Counted from the stretch's first letter, positions 1-6,943 are shown. The stretch: DNA of 7,811 nt from Candidatus Cloacimonadota bacterium (GCA_021108055.1 JAIORR010000312.1:1-7811); one strand, 5' to 3'. The notes: a model not told the origin generated them from the letters alone. Numbers and translations: made by a program.

Positions 1-543
1 ACAAACATCACTCAAGACCTCGCTATCGGTCTTCATACTTCTCCACAAAATGCCGAAGAAATAAAGATCGGTTCAGGAAATTCCATAGCTTCAAATGTAC
101 CTGAAGATACGATCATTGAAATCGAAGGAATTGGCGGTAGAGAATCAAAAAAACGAAAATTGAGATACATTAACGAGATCATCGAAGCAAGGATGCGGGA
201 AATATTTGAAAGTGCTTACAAATTACTGAGTAATCAATTCGACTTGAAGATGATCACAGCAGGTCTTACCCTTACGGGTGGTGCTTCTTTATTAAAAAAC
301 AGCGAATTACTGGCAGAAGAAATATTTAATATGTCCACAAAAGTGGGCTATCCGTATCTATCCAATCTTGCCGGTCCTACAGAACAACTGGAAAATCCAA
401 AATACGCCACCAGCGTTGGAATTCTTTATCATACTTTTAATAAACTGTCAGATAAGGATGAGAAAATTCAGAGTTTTCAGGCTATGGACCCGTTTATGAG
501 GTTTATTAAAAAGATCATCGCGAATTTTAAAAATTATATTTAA
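1..543 (+). CDS. ftsA: Cell division protein FtsA, C-terminal part (5' end outside window)
   Basis: The frame is open from base 1 to a TAA at 541-543 and encodes the last 180 residues of an actin-fold protein; the start lies off the left edge. FtsA is the actin-like membrane tether of the Z-ring and recruits later division proteins. The fragment begins with TNITQDLAIGLHTS, matching the FtsA segment in which a Thr-x-Asp-Leu/Ile-Ala-x-Gly-Leu pattern precedes an A-E-x-x-K helix (here AEEIK, residues 18-22). The nucleotide-binding signature LTLTGGASLL, which contacts phosphate in actin-fold ATPases, lies near residues 89-98. The final 18 residues (DPFMRFIKKIIANFKNYI) form a basic amphipathic helix, the expected membrane-targeting sequence. 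A full FtsA is about 400-420 residues, so roughly the first 230 are missing. The 19-base gap to ftsZ and the conserved order indicate one operon. Identity is certain apart from the unseen N-terminus. Confidence 0.95.
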   Translation, partial: TNITQDLAIGLHTSPQNAEEIKIGSGNSIASNVPEDTIIEIEGIGGRESKKRKLRYINEIIEARMREIFESAYKLLSNQFDLKMITAGLTLTGGASLLKNSELLAEEIFNMSTKVGYPYLSNLAGPTEQLENPKYATSVGILYHTFNKLSDKDEKIQSFQAMDPFMRFIKKIIANFKNYI

Positions 544-562
544 TTATGAAAATGGAGGATTT

Positions 563-1717
563 ATGCTCGAACTCGATTTAAATCAAGATGAAATCCCTTT
601 TGGAACAAATATTAAGATCATTGGTGTTGGAGGAGCCGGTGGAAATGCTATAAACACGATGATCGAATATTCATTAAGCGGAGTGGAATTCATTGCTGCA
701 AATACAAATATTTTAGATTTGAAACGATCAAACGCAAAAATCAAACTCCAACTGGGAAAAGAAGTTACGAAAGGTCTTGGAGCAGGTGCTAACCCCGAGA
801 TCGGTAGAAAATCTGCGGAAGAATCACGCGAAGACATCAAAAATAATCTGAAAAGTGCAGATATGATCTTCCTTGCAGCAGGAATGGGCGGAGGAACAGG
901 TACGGGTGCAACTCCGATAATAGCTTCTCTGGCAAGAGAAATGGGAATCCTCACCATCGGGATCGTCAACAGACCATTTATCGGTGAAGGTAAAAAGAGA
1001 ACCATTAACGCTGAAAAAGGAATACAGAAACTTCGAGAAAACGTTGATACCCTCATTGTGGTCCCAAATGAAAAACTGAAAGAAATATATCCCGATATGA
1101 CCGTGATAGATGCTTTCAAGAAAGCTGATAGTATTTTGTATGAAGCAGCAAAAGCAGTGTCGGATATAATTCACTTCAGCGGTTATATGAACGTTGATTT
1201 TGCAGATGTGATGACCGTGATGACCAATAAAGGACTTGCTTTAATGGGTACCGGCATTGCAGATGGTGATAATCGGGCTGCCGAAGCAGCAAACACAGCC
1301 ATGAATAACCCATTACTCTCTGAAATAACTCTGGAAAATGCAAAGGGAATTCTGATAAACATTACCGCCGGAAAAGATTTTAAAATGGATGAATTTGAAA
1401 CTATAACCCAGGAAATAATGAAAAAAGCAGGAGATGAAGGAGATATTATCACCGGAATTATTTTCGATAATGAAATGGAAGGAAAGGTCAAAGTTACTCT
1501 GATAGCTACAGGATTAAGTGCTCCCGGATCTATCGTATATGAACGCGAAAGTATTATCAGTGAAAAAAATGACGATAATGAAGACATCGGAAAAACACTG
1601 CAAAGAATACGCCATTCTGATGCTTTGAATCTGACAAAAAATATTGAAACGGAAATCAATGATACTCCGGATAAACAAATGGAAATTCCGGCATTTTTGA
1701 GGAAATTCTCTAACTGA
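563..1717 (+). CDS. ftsZ: Cell division GTPase FtsZ
   Basis: FtsZ is the tubulin-like GTPase that polymerises into the cytokinetic ring. The 384-residue length is normal. GVGGAGGNAINTM (21-33) is the N-terminal nucleotide loop, GMGGGTGTG (107-115) is the tubulin/FtsZ signature that binds the GTP phosphates, and NVDFADV (210-216) is the synergy (T7) loop whose Asp212 and Asp215 complete the active site of the neighbouring subunit. NPLLSEITL and GILINITAG (249-270) begin the C-terminal domain. An acidic linker of about 45 residues follows, then the conserved tail MEIPAFLRK (373-381) that binds FtsA and other partners. The ATG at 563 follows GGAGG (554-558) by four bases; ATGs at 546 and 552 are in another frame. 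Some usually constant positions differ: NTN for NTD near 47-49 and PFIGEG for the common PFxFEG near 138-143. These look lineage-specific and leave the catalytic residues intact. Confidence 0.98.
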   Translation: MLELDLNQDEIPFGTNIKIIGVGGAGGNAINTMIEYSLSGVEFIAANTNILDLKRSNAKIKLQLGKEVTKGLGAGANPEIGRKSAEESREDIKNNLKSADMIFLAAGMGGGTGTGATPIIASLAREMGILTIGIVNRPFIGEGKKRTINAEKGIQKLRENVDTLIVVPNEKLKEIYPDMTVIDAFKKADSILYEAAKAVSDIIHFSGYMNVDFADVMTVMTNKGLALMGTGIADGDNRAAEAANTAMNNPLLSEITLENAKGILINITAGKDFKMDEFETITQEIMKKAGDEGDIITGIIFDNEMEGKVKVTLIATGLSAPGSIVYERESIISEKNDDNEDIGKTLQRIRHSDALNLTKNIETEINDTPDKQMEIPAFLRKFSN

Positions 1718-2058
1718 TGATGGACTTCATAATTAGAACCATTATCCTGGCTTCATCGATATTCCTGGTTGGAAAAATCACTAAACTGTACATCATAGAA
1801 GATTTTTTCACGGCACTTATTGCTGCATTGATACTTGCGATCGTCAACGTTGTGATCCGTCCCTTGCTCATCTTCATTACTTTTCCATTAACCATCGTTA
1901 CTCTGGGAATATTTCTTTTTTTTATCAACGGAATTTGCCTGATCATAGTATCTGCTCTTGTTCCAAAATTCAAGATCGAAGGATGTTTGAATTCAGCTAT
2001 TGCTGCCTTCATTATTTCATTAACTAGCATAATATTGGAATGGCTATCCGGATTTTAG
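1717..2058 (+). CDS. Small membrane protein, phage holin family 4 / YvlD type
   Basis: This 113-residue protein is almost entirely hydrophobic, with about four membrane helices near residues 4-19, 31-48, 50-70 and 72-82/92-108. The central pattern N44-x3-R48-P49, then P57-L58, T62-L63-G64 and N71 matches the family named phage_holin_4_2 (PF04020; YvlD in Bacillus), from memory of the family. Despite the name, members are mostly chromosomal proteins of unknown function, and no phage gene is nearby. The ATG at 1717 shares its A with the ftsZ stop (TGATG), and GAGGAAA at 1699-1705 supplies a ribosome site, so translation is probably coupled to ftsZ. An ATG at 1720 is an equally readable in-frame alternative. 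Placement suggests an envelope or division-linked role, but that is inference only. It should reside in the inner membrane. Confidence 0.8.
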   Translation: MMDFIIRTIILASSIFLVGKITKLYIIEDFFTALIAALILAIVNVVIRPLLIFITFPLTIVTLGIFLFFINGICLIIVSALVPKFKIEGCLNSAIAAFIISLTSIILEWLSGF

Positions 2059-2096
2059 ACATATATTTTATTTATTGTTAAATCTGTGGAGAGAAT

Positions 2097-3377
2097 GTGA
2101 CTTATTTAAAAGATTATCGGTTCCTGAAAGAAAATTTTAACCTTCAGGACAAAAATATAGACCTTAAAAAAGTTAACCTGAAAATATTTAATTTGCCATT
2201 CGAATCATATAATCACAGGATCCTTCCCGGTGAAAATGAATACAGGTGCGATGAACATAATAAAACATTTAAGAATATCCATCAAAAAGAAAATATTCCC
2301 GATGCTCCATATTTAAATAATATCCTGGAATTGAACGATTCACAGATCAAAGAGAATATCCATTTCAATTATAGCATATTTCAAAGCACTAAGCCCGAAA
2401 ATTCAAAAGATAAGAAAAAAAAGAAGAACACAAAACAGAAGAAAGAAAAGCAAAAAGGAGCAATAATTCTTCTTCATGGATTGAATGAGAAGGATTGGTC
2501 GAAATACCTGCCGTGGGCAAAGAGACTTGCCGAACTTACAGAAAAAAAGATAATTCTTTTTCCACTGGCTTTTCACATGAATCGTGTTCCGGCAGAGTGG
2601 ACAAGCATTAAACTTATGAACAAAGTTAACATCGAAAGAAAAAAACTTTTCCCAAGTATTTCAAATTCATCTTTTGCAAACACAGCACTCAGCGCAAGAT
2701 TGCAATTTTATCCGCAAAGATTTTTATGGTCCGGTCTTCAGACTTTTATGGATGTAGTTCAATTGATCAGGGAAATAAAAAGCGGGGTTCATCCAATTAT
2801 AGATAAAGATGAGGAAATTGATCTTTTTGCTTATTCCATAGGTTCATTCCTTGCCCAGATACTTATGATGACAAATCCATACAATTATCTAAGCGATTCT
2901 AAATTATTCATTTTCTGTGGTGGACCAACCTTGAATAGAATGTCTGCAAGCTCGAAATATATACTGGATAGTGAAGCCAATATTGCGGTGTATTCATTCT
3001 TTATCGAACATCTCGAAAAAGAATTGAAAAAAGATGAGAGATTGTCACATTATTTTAGTAAACTCCATCCTGTAGGAAATTATTTCAAGAGCATGCTCGA
3101 TTACCATAAAATGAAAAATTTCCGCGAAAAAAGATTGAAAGAACTCAGTAAAAGAGTATGCGCATTAGTCCTGAAAGAAGATGCTGTTGTTCCGCCATCT
3201 GAAGTTATGAATACATTAAAAGGGGCGGAAAGGAAAATTCCGATCAAGGTCAAGACCCTGGATTTTGAACATCAATATGATCATGTTATTCCTTTTCCTT
3301 TTAGGGAAAGCATAGAAAAAGAAGTTAATAAATCTTTTAACAGGGTTTTTAAATACGCTGCCAAACATTTAAAATAG
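2097..3377 (+). CDS. Alpha/beta-hydrolase-like protein, probably DUF6051 family
   Basis: The 426-residue protein has an N-terminal region of about 120 residues without recognised motifs, a very basic Lys-rich segment (104-120), then an alpha/beta-hydrolase core. Visible core elements are GAIILLHGLNEKDW (121-134; His127-Gly128 as the oxyanion-type HG), the nucleophile elbow AYSIGS with Ser247, a possible acid Asp362 in KEDAVVPPSE, and His392 or His396 in EHQYDHV as the candidate base. The elbow reads A-x-S-x-G instead of G-x-S-x-G. Extended conserved-looking stretches (HMNRVPAEW 160-168, FCGGPTLNRM 273-282) recall DUF6051, assigned from memory. No signal peptide is visible, so it is probably cytoplasmic. 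The GTG start follows GGAGAG (2088-2093) by only three bases; the ATG two bases upstream hits a stop immediately. It ends two bases before the next gene. The substrate is unknown; esterase, lipase or amidase are all possible. Confidence 0.75.
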   Translation: MTYLKDYRFLKENFNLQDKNIDLKKVNLKIFNLPFESYNHRILPGENEYRCDEHNKTFKNIHQKENIPDAPYLNNILELNDSQIKENIHFNYSIFQSTKPENSKDKKKKKNTKQKKEKQKGAIILLHGLNEKDWSKYLPWAKRLAELTEKKIILFPLAFHMNRVPAEWTSIKLMNKVNIERKKLFPSISNSSFANTALSARLQFYPQRFLWSGLQTFMDVVQLIREIKSGVHPIIDKDEEIDLFAYSIGSFLAQILMMTNPYNYLSDSKLFIFCGGPTLNRMSASSKYILDSEANIAVYSFFIEHLEKELKKDERLSHYFSKLHPVGNYFKSMLDYHKMKNFREKRLKELSKRVCALVLKEDAVVPPSEVMNTLKGAERKIPIKVKTLDFEHQYDHVIPFPFRESIEKEVNKSFNRVFKYAAKHLK

Positions 3378-3379
3378 AT

Positions 3380-4414
3380 ATGAAAAAGCTTTATTGCTTT
3401 CTATTTTTTATCATATTTTCAATTAATTTATCTTCTTTAAATTTAATCGATCTTCTGGATTCACCAAAGTTCCATTATTCACTGAATTCTTTTGTGGGTA
3501 CAAATTACTATCCTGATAGAATATCAAATACATTCCGATATTTCGATAAACATCGATTTAAAGCAGGTTGGAATTTTCAAGCTGACGATAACATCGAATT
3601 CTGGTTTGAATTTTCACACGAGAATGAACTTTTTGATAAAAAGATAATATTGGAAAAAACCGGGATTTCTTATATTAAAAATAATTGGGAAATAAAATAT
3701 CTTATAGATAATATTGAATATGGCAAATCCTCACAGATATTTCAACAAAGTGTTAACGACAAATATTTCGATGAACCTCTTATTACTGATTACCGCTTCA
3801 ATGGAGCGGAAGTTATCTTCAAAAAAAGTGCTCTATCTTTTTCTACCAGATGCGGAGGCAACAATTTTAATTCAAGTATATTCAATTCTTCTTTTGTCTT
3901 TAGAAAGGATAACTACAAATATGAGTTGTTCTATCTTTATGCAGGTAGAGATAAGGATTATAATTTAAAAATGCATTCCGGAGGATTGGAGTTTTTTCAT
4001 AAATTCGGATCTTTTAGCATCTATGGAGCAGATACATACAAAAAATCTCTTAAAGAATCCAATCATCATAGTGGACACGAGGATATCATCTCTTTAACTG
4101 AACTTATATTTGTTTTAAATGAAAATCTTCAGTTGGGAAGCAACTTCCTTTATGAGAACCTTGATTGGGGTGAAAAAGAAACCTGGCAGAATCAATCATT
4201 TATTAAATATAAGGTAAAGCATTTTGAATCAATATTATCGTATCGATATAATAAAACGGATTTATTCGAAGTAGGAGAAATCGCTCTAATTCCTTCTTTC
4301 CGGATTAGCGAAAACTGGTTGCTTGGCGGATTTGCATCATATATAGACTATACTTCAGGTAATGATTATTATATCATAGGAATTCAAACGAAAATCAACT
4401 ATGAAACTGATTAG
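3380..4414 (+). CDS. Probable outer-membrane beta-barrel protein
   Basis: The 344-residue product begins with a classic export signal: MKK, then a hydrophobic stretch (about residues 4-20) ending near SINLSSLN. The remainder is rich in Tyr, Phe, Asn and Ser, with many alternating polar/aromatic segments typical of amphipathic beta strands, such as FKAGWNFQADDNIEFWFEF and SFIKYKVKHFESILSYRYN. Short acidic or Asn-rich turns separate them. This fits a porin-like or structural barrel, but I recognise no named family and the protein does not end in the usual terminal Phe or Tyr. There is almost no Shine-Dalgarno sequence before the ATG at 3380; the start lies two bases after the hydrolase stop, so reinitiation or coupling is likely. 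Its 3' end overlaps the deacetylase gene by 14 bases. It could instead be a secreted beta-rich protein. Confidence 0.6.
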   Translation: MKKLYCFLFFIIFSINLSSLNLIDLLDSPKFHYSLNSFVGTNYYPDRISNTFRYFDKHRFKAGWNFQADDNIEFWFEFSHENELFDKKIILEKTGISYIKNNWEIKYLIDNIEYGKSSQIFQQSVNDKYFDEPLITDYRFNGAEVIFKKSALSFSTRCGGNNFNSSIFNSSFVFRKDNYKYELFYLYAGRDKDYNLKMHSGGLEFFHKFGSFSIYGADTYKKSLKESNHHSGHEDIISLTELIFVLNENLQLGSNFLYENLDWGEKETWQNQSFIKYKVKHFESILSYRYNKTDLFEVGEIALIPSFRISENWLLGGFASYIDYTSGNDYYIIGIQTKINYETD

Positions 4415-5126
4415 TCTTTTAACATTCTGCTTTTTAATACTAAGTTGTGATTTCACTTCAATTGGAACAATTAATAAAACCTATATTATAATAACGTTTG
4501 ATGATGCTAATGAATCGATCTATGAAAATGCTTTACCGGTAATGAATGAATTTGGTTTCCGAGCAACAAATGTCATTAATACTGCAAGAATTAACCATGA
4601 ACATTATCTCTCCTGGCAGCAGGTTGAAGAATTGGAATTTGAGTATGGTTGGGAAACTGCAGGACACACTCTGCATCATGTAAATCTGCCGGAAGTTACT
4701 TTAGAAGTTGCTGAATATGAGATTAAAGAGGATTGGCAAAACCTGATCGATCATAATTTGAGCCACGAAACATTTGTTCTACCATTTGGTCATGCCACAG
4801 AAGAACAATTTGAAATAATATTGAAATACTATAAAAACATTCGCACCAGTCGTGACCTGCAAATGTTTACTCCAATAAATAGAAAATATTTAGGTTATTT
4901 CGCATATAAAACAGAATACCAGCCACAAAACATGATATCAAGAATATTACAGGGAATTGATCATAGAGAATCCATTATAATACTGGGATTTCACACGATC
5001 AATGAAAATCCGGGAGGTTGGACCACTAACTGCAAACCCGATGATTTCAGGAAGGTCATGGAATTTATTTTTGAAAATGGTTTTGAAGTTATTACAATTA
5101 ATGAAGCATGTGAAATGCTTTCCTGA
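4401..5126 (+). CDS. Polysaccharide deacetylase (NodB-type) lipoprotein
   Basis: The N-terminus MKLISLLTFCFLILSC is a lipoprotein signal with lipobox ILSC, so Cys16 should be lipidated. The rest is a compact carbohydrate-esterase family 4 domain. Motif 1 is TFDDA (32-36; Asp34 the likely base, Asp35 a metal ligand) and motif 2 is H89-T-x-x-H93, giving the two metal-binding His. LPFG (127-130) stands for motif 3, and GFHTI with His198 for the last motif. Such enzymes remove N- or O-acetyl groups from chitin-like polymers, peptidoglycan or surface polysaccharides. At 241 residues it is little more than the catalytic domain. Motif 1 ends in Ala where Gly is usual. Asp17 at +2 would favour inner-membrane retention under the E. 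coli Lol rule, which may not hold here. The ATG lies inside the preceding gene, suggesting coupled translation. The precise substrate cannot be told. Confidence 0.85.
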   Translation: MKLISLLTFCFLILSCDFTSIGTINKTYIIITFDDANESIYENALPVMNEFGFRATNVINTARINHEHYLSWQQVEELEFEYGWETAGHTLHHVNLPEVTLEVAEYEIKEDWQNLIDHNLSHETFVLPFGHATEEQFEIILKYYKNIRTSRDLQMFTPINRKYLGYFAYKTEYQPQNMISRILQGIDHRESIIILGFHTINENPGGWTTNCKPDDFRKVMEFIFENGFEVITINEACEMLS

Positions 5127-5137
5127 TAGAAGAATTT

Positions 5138-5581
5138 ATGGATTTCTCTGAATTAACAATTAAAAAGATGAAAATTTCCGATTATGATGCTCTTATCAAA
5201 CTCTGGAATGAAGCAGGTCTTCCCTATCGTCCCAAAGGCAGGGACAGAAAAGAAAAAATTACAAAAGAACTGGAAAACCCTAATGCAATATTTCTGGTTG
5301 CAGTATTCCGGGAAGAGATCATCGGCTCTATTTTCGGAACGCATGATGGCAGAAAAGGATGGATAAACCGGCTGGCGATTTCTCCCCCTCATCGCAAATT
5401 GGGATTAGCACAAAAAATGATCGAAGAAGTAGAAAAAAAATTAACCGAACTTGGAATTGAGATCATTGCATGTATGATCGAAGACTGGAATAATTCTTCT
5501 ATGAAACTTTTCGAAAAGGTCGGTTATATACGTCATCCAGATATTTTTTATTTTACAAAAAGATACAATCCGGACGTATAA
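5138..5581 (+). CDS. GNAT-family N-acetyltransferase
   Basis: This 147-residue protein has the size and layout of a single GNAT domain, which moves an acetyl group from acetyl-CoA to an amine. After beta1 (LTIKKMKISDY, 6-16), the core strands IFLVAVFREEIIGSIFGTHD (51-70) lead into motif A, INRLAISPPHRKLGLAQKMI (76-95). There R86-K-L-G89-L-A91 is the pyrophosphate-binding loop of acetyl-CoA. The end has the usual N-x-S-x-x-L-F-E-K-x-G-Y pattern (119-130). There is no export signal, so it is cytoplasmic. The ATG at 5138 lies 11 bases after the deacetylase stop, preceded only by a weak AGAAGAA site, so it probably shares that transcript. A GNAT next to a deacetylase invites the idea of opposed acetylation, but the compartments differ and the GNAT substrate (protein N-terminus, small amine or antibiotic) cannot be inferred. 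Confidence 0.88.
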   Translation: MDFSELTIKKMKISDYDALIKLWNEAGLPYRPKGRDRKEKITKELENPNAIFLVAVFREEIIGSIFGTHDGRKGWINRLAISPPHRKLGLAQKMIEEVEKKLTELGIEIIACMIEDWNNSSMKLFEKVGYIRHPDIFYFTKRYNPDV

Positions 5582-5583
5582 AC

Positions 5584-5642
5584 AATTAAAATCCTTGCAC
5601 ATATTTCAATCCCTGTGGATTTTAGTTTAAATTTATTTTTTT
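5584..5642 (+). terminator. Candidate terminator: AT-rich hairpin plus T run
   Basis: Bases 5584-5594 (AATTAAAATCC) pair with 5617-5627 (GGATTTTAGTT) over 11 pairs, one of them a U-G wobble. ACA/TGT (5599-5601 with 5614-5616) may pair further inside the loop. A run of seven T (5636-5642) follows about eight bases after the stem. It begins three bases after the acetyltransferase stop and precedes a gene with its own strong ribosome site, so it probably ends the upstream transcript. The stem is AT-rich and the T run is not immediately adjacent, so this is not a textbook terminator. Confidence 0.4.
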
Positions 5643-5654
5643 AATAAAATTTGC

Positions 5655-5660
5655 AGGAGG
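5655..5660 (+). promoter_or_regulatory. Strong Shine-Dalgarno (AGGAGG) fixing the start at 5666
   Basis: AGGAGG lies five bases before the ATG at 5666. An in-frame TTG at 5651 would extend the protein by five residues, but the ribosome site would then lie inside the coding region, so 5666 is the better start. Confidence 0.85.
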
Positions 5661-5665
5661 AATTA

Positions 5666-6055
5666 ATGGCTGAGATCAAAATATCAATTGCAGAAATAGT
5701 AGGTGCAATTGTTGCTAATGATTTGATGCCCGAACAAATATCGAACATCGAAGTTCAGGGTGATACTGTAAATTTTCATTATAAAACAGGATTACTCATT
5801 CCAAAATCAGTTGAAGCATCATTATCATATATTGAATTTGACAAAAACATAATCACTCTTGAAGTTCATACATCCTGGTTTGCAGATAAGTTACTTAGAG
5901 TATTCCCGATCGACCAGAGTGAATTTTTTCAATATGACCATCCAAATGTTATCTTCTATATTCAATCATTTCTAAATAAAAAAATAAAAGGTATTCAGAT
6001 CGAAAATATTAAATTCAAAAATGGAAAATTCACCTTAACTACATATAATCAATAA
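5666..6055 (+). CDS. Conserved-looking hypothetical protein, 129 residues
   Basis: I do not recognise this protein. It starts MAEIKISIAEIVGAIVANDLMP and has no export signal or membrane helix, so it is probably cytoplasmic. Residues 1-22 look helical. The rest alternates short beta-like segments (ISNIEVQGDTVNFHYKTG, 25-42; SLSYIEFDKNIITLEV, 52-67) with a Phe/Tyr-rich part (FFQYDHPNVIFYIQSF, 87-102) and ends in two hydrophilic strands with the repeated pattern KGIQIENIKFKNGKFTL (108-124). It is mildly amphipathic and beta-rich, resembling a small ligand- or lipid-facing fold, but that is only an impression. Its very strong ribosome site suggests high expression. It lies 15 bases upstream of the FKBP gene and is probably co-transcribed with it. 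Confidence 0.7.
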   Translation: MAEIKISIAEIVGAIVANDLMPEQISNIEVQGDTVNFHYKTGLLIPKSVEASLSYIEFDKNIITLEVHTSWFADKLLRVFPIDQSEFFQYDHPNVIFYIQSFLNKKIKGIQIENIKFKNGKFTLTTYNQ

Positions 6056-6070
6056 ATAAGGAGAAAAAAA

Positions 6071-6883
6071 ATGAAAAGAAGTTTAAGAACATTGCTAATC
6101 GTAATTTTCATTGTTGTGGGAATTACTTTATCGGCACAGACAGAAAATGAAAAAGGAGATAATTTGGAATATTTAACTACGGAATCAGGTCTTAAGTACA
6201 TCATCACCCAGAAAAGCGATGGTAAGATACCTGCAAAAGGTGAAAGAGTTAAGGTGCATTATACAGGCACACTGGAAGATGGAACTAAATTTGATAGTTC
6301 TTTAGATAGAGGAGAACCGTTTACTTTTGAACTTGGAGCTGGTCAGGTTATTAAAGGCTGGGACGAAGGAATTGCACTGCTGCATAAAGGTGAAAAAGCA
6401 ACCTTGATAATTCCATCCGAACTGGGATATGGCAGCAGAGATATGGGAACTATCCCGCCAAATTCCACATTAATTTTTGAAGTCGAATTGGTTGATATTC
6501 TTGAAGAGGTTAAGATCGAACCCTTTGATATCAAAGAAAAGGGTTCAAGCAAAACAGAATCCGGTCTGGAATTTATTCTCGTAGAAGCAGGAAACGGGAA
6601 AAAAGCCGGCCCCGGTTATACAGTAACCGTTAATTATACCGGCTACTTAGAAGACGGAAGCATTTTCGATTCGTCTTTAAAAAGAGATCAGCCTTTTGTT
6701 TTCCAGCTTGGAATGGGAAAAGTAATTAAAGGATGGGATGAAGGAATTGCTATGATGAAAGTTGGCGATAAAGCCCGATTGATTATTCCCTATCAGCTTG
6801 CTTATGGTGAAAAAGGTTACCCCGGAGTTATTCCGCCCAAAGCAACTCTCATCTTCGATGTGGAACTTCTGGATGTGAAATAA
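6071..6883 (+). CDS. Secreted peptidyl-prolyl isomerase with two FKBP domains
   Basis: The product catalyses cis-trans isomerisation of X-Pro bonds and probably acts as a foldase or chaperone in the periplasm. The N-terminus MKRSLRT plus a hydrophobic stretch ending at LSA-Q gives a signal peptide likely cut after Ala22; no lipobox Cys is present. Domain 1 spans about 35-143 and domain 2 about 161-270, joined by a short charged linker. Both retain the FKBP pocket residues: Tyr64, Phe74-Asp75, Val93-Ile94, Trp97, Tyr120 and Phe136 in domain 1, and Tyr189, Phe199-Asp200, Val218-Ile219, Trp222, Tyr245 and Phe262 in domain 2. VIKGWDEGIA occurs in both copies. The ATG at 6071 follows AAGGAG (6058-6063) by seven bases. 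Most bacterial secreted FKBPs (FkpA, Mip) carry one catalytic domain plus a dimerisation helix, so the tandem arrangement replaces that design. Family assignment is very secure. Confidence 0.95.
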   Translation: MKRSLRTLLIVIFIVVGITLSAQTENEKGDNLEYLTTESGLKYIITQKSDGKIPAKGERVKVHYTGTLEDGTKFDSSLDRGEPFTFELGAGQVIKGWDEGIALLHKGEKATLIIPSELGYGSRDMGTIPPNSTLIFEVELVDILEEVKIEPFDIKEKGSSKTESGLEFILVEAGNGKKAGPGYTVTVNYTGYLEDGSIFDSSLKRDQPFVFQLGMGKVIKGWDEGIAMMKVGDKARLIIPYQLAYGEKGYPGVIPPKATLIFDVELLDVK

Positions 6884-6900
6884 TCTTAAGTGATTTTTTT
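6882..6900 (+). terminator. Weak candidate terminator after the FKBP gene
   Basis: AATC (6882-6885) can pair with GATT (6892-6895) around a six-base loop, and seven T occupy 6894-6900. The T run right after the stop codon is suggestive, but the four-pair AT-rich stem is too weak to be convincing alone. Termination could instead occur at the larger structure at 6917-7007. Confidence 0.2.
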
Positions 6901-6943
6901 AGAATCATCGGATTAACCACCTGATTTTTAACCTGCCTGCCCC

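Noticed and set aside
583..1119. A 178-codon open frame on the minus strand opposite ftsZ, with others opposite the same gene at 824-1174 and 1183-1659.
   Set aside because: They lie entirely antisense to a certain ftsZ, have low-complexity Ser/Pro/Ile-rich products without motifs, and lack ribosome sites. They are coding shadows.
1717..2058. A prophage lysis gene, given the holin-type name of the small membrane protein.
   Set aside because: No endolysin, integrase or structural phage gene is nearby; the family is mainly chromosomal despite its name.
3714..3968. An 84-codon + strand frame inside the barrel gene.
   Set aside because: It is out of frame with a gene that has a good signal peptide and continuous reading; no ribosome site or motif supports it.
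5138..5581. A toxin-antitoxin GNAT toxin (TacT-like).
   Set aside because: No small DNA-binding antitoxin gene precedes it; the neighbour is a deacetylase, and the sequence looks like a generic GNAT.
5595..5630. A sigma70-like promoter starting with TTGCAC at 5595-5600 before the 129-residue gene.
   Set aside because: No acceptable -10 element lies at 16-18 bases spacing, and the region is better explained by the hairpin at 5584-5627.
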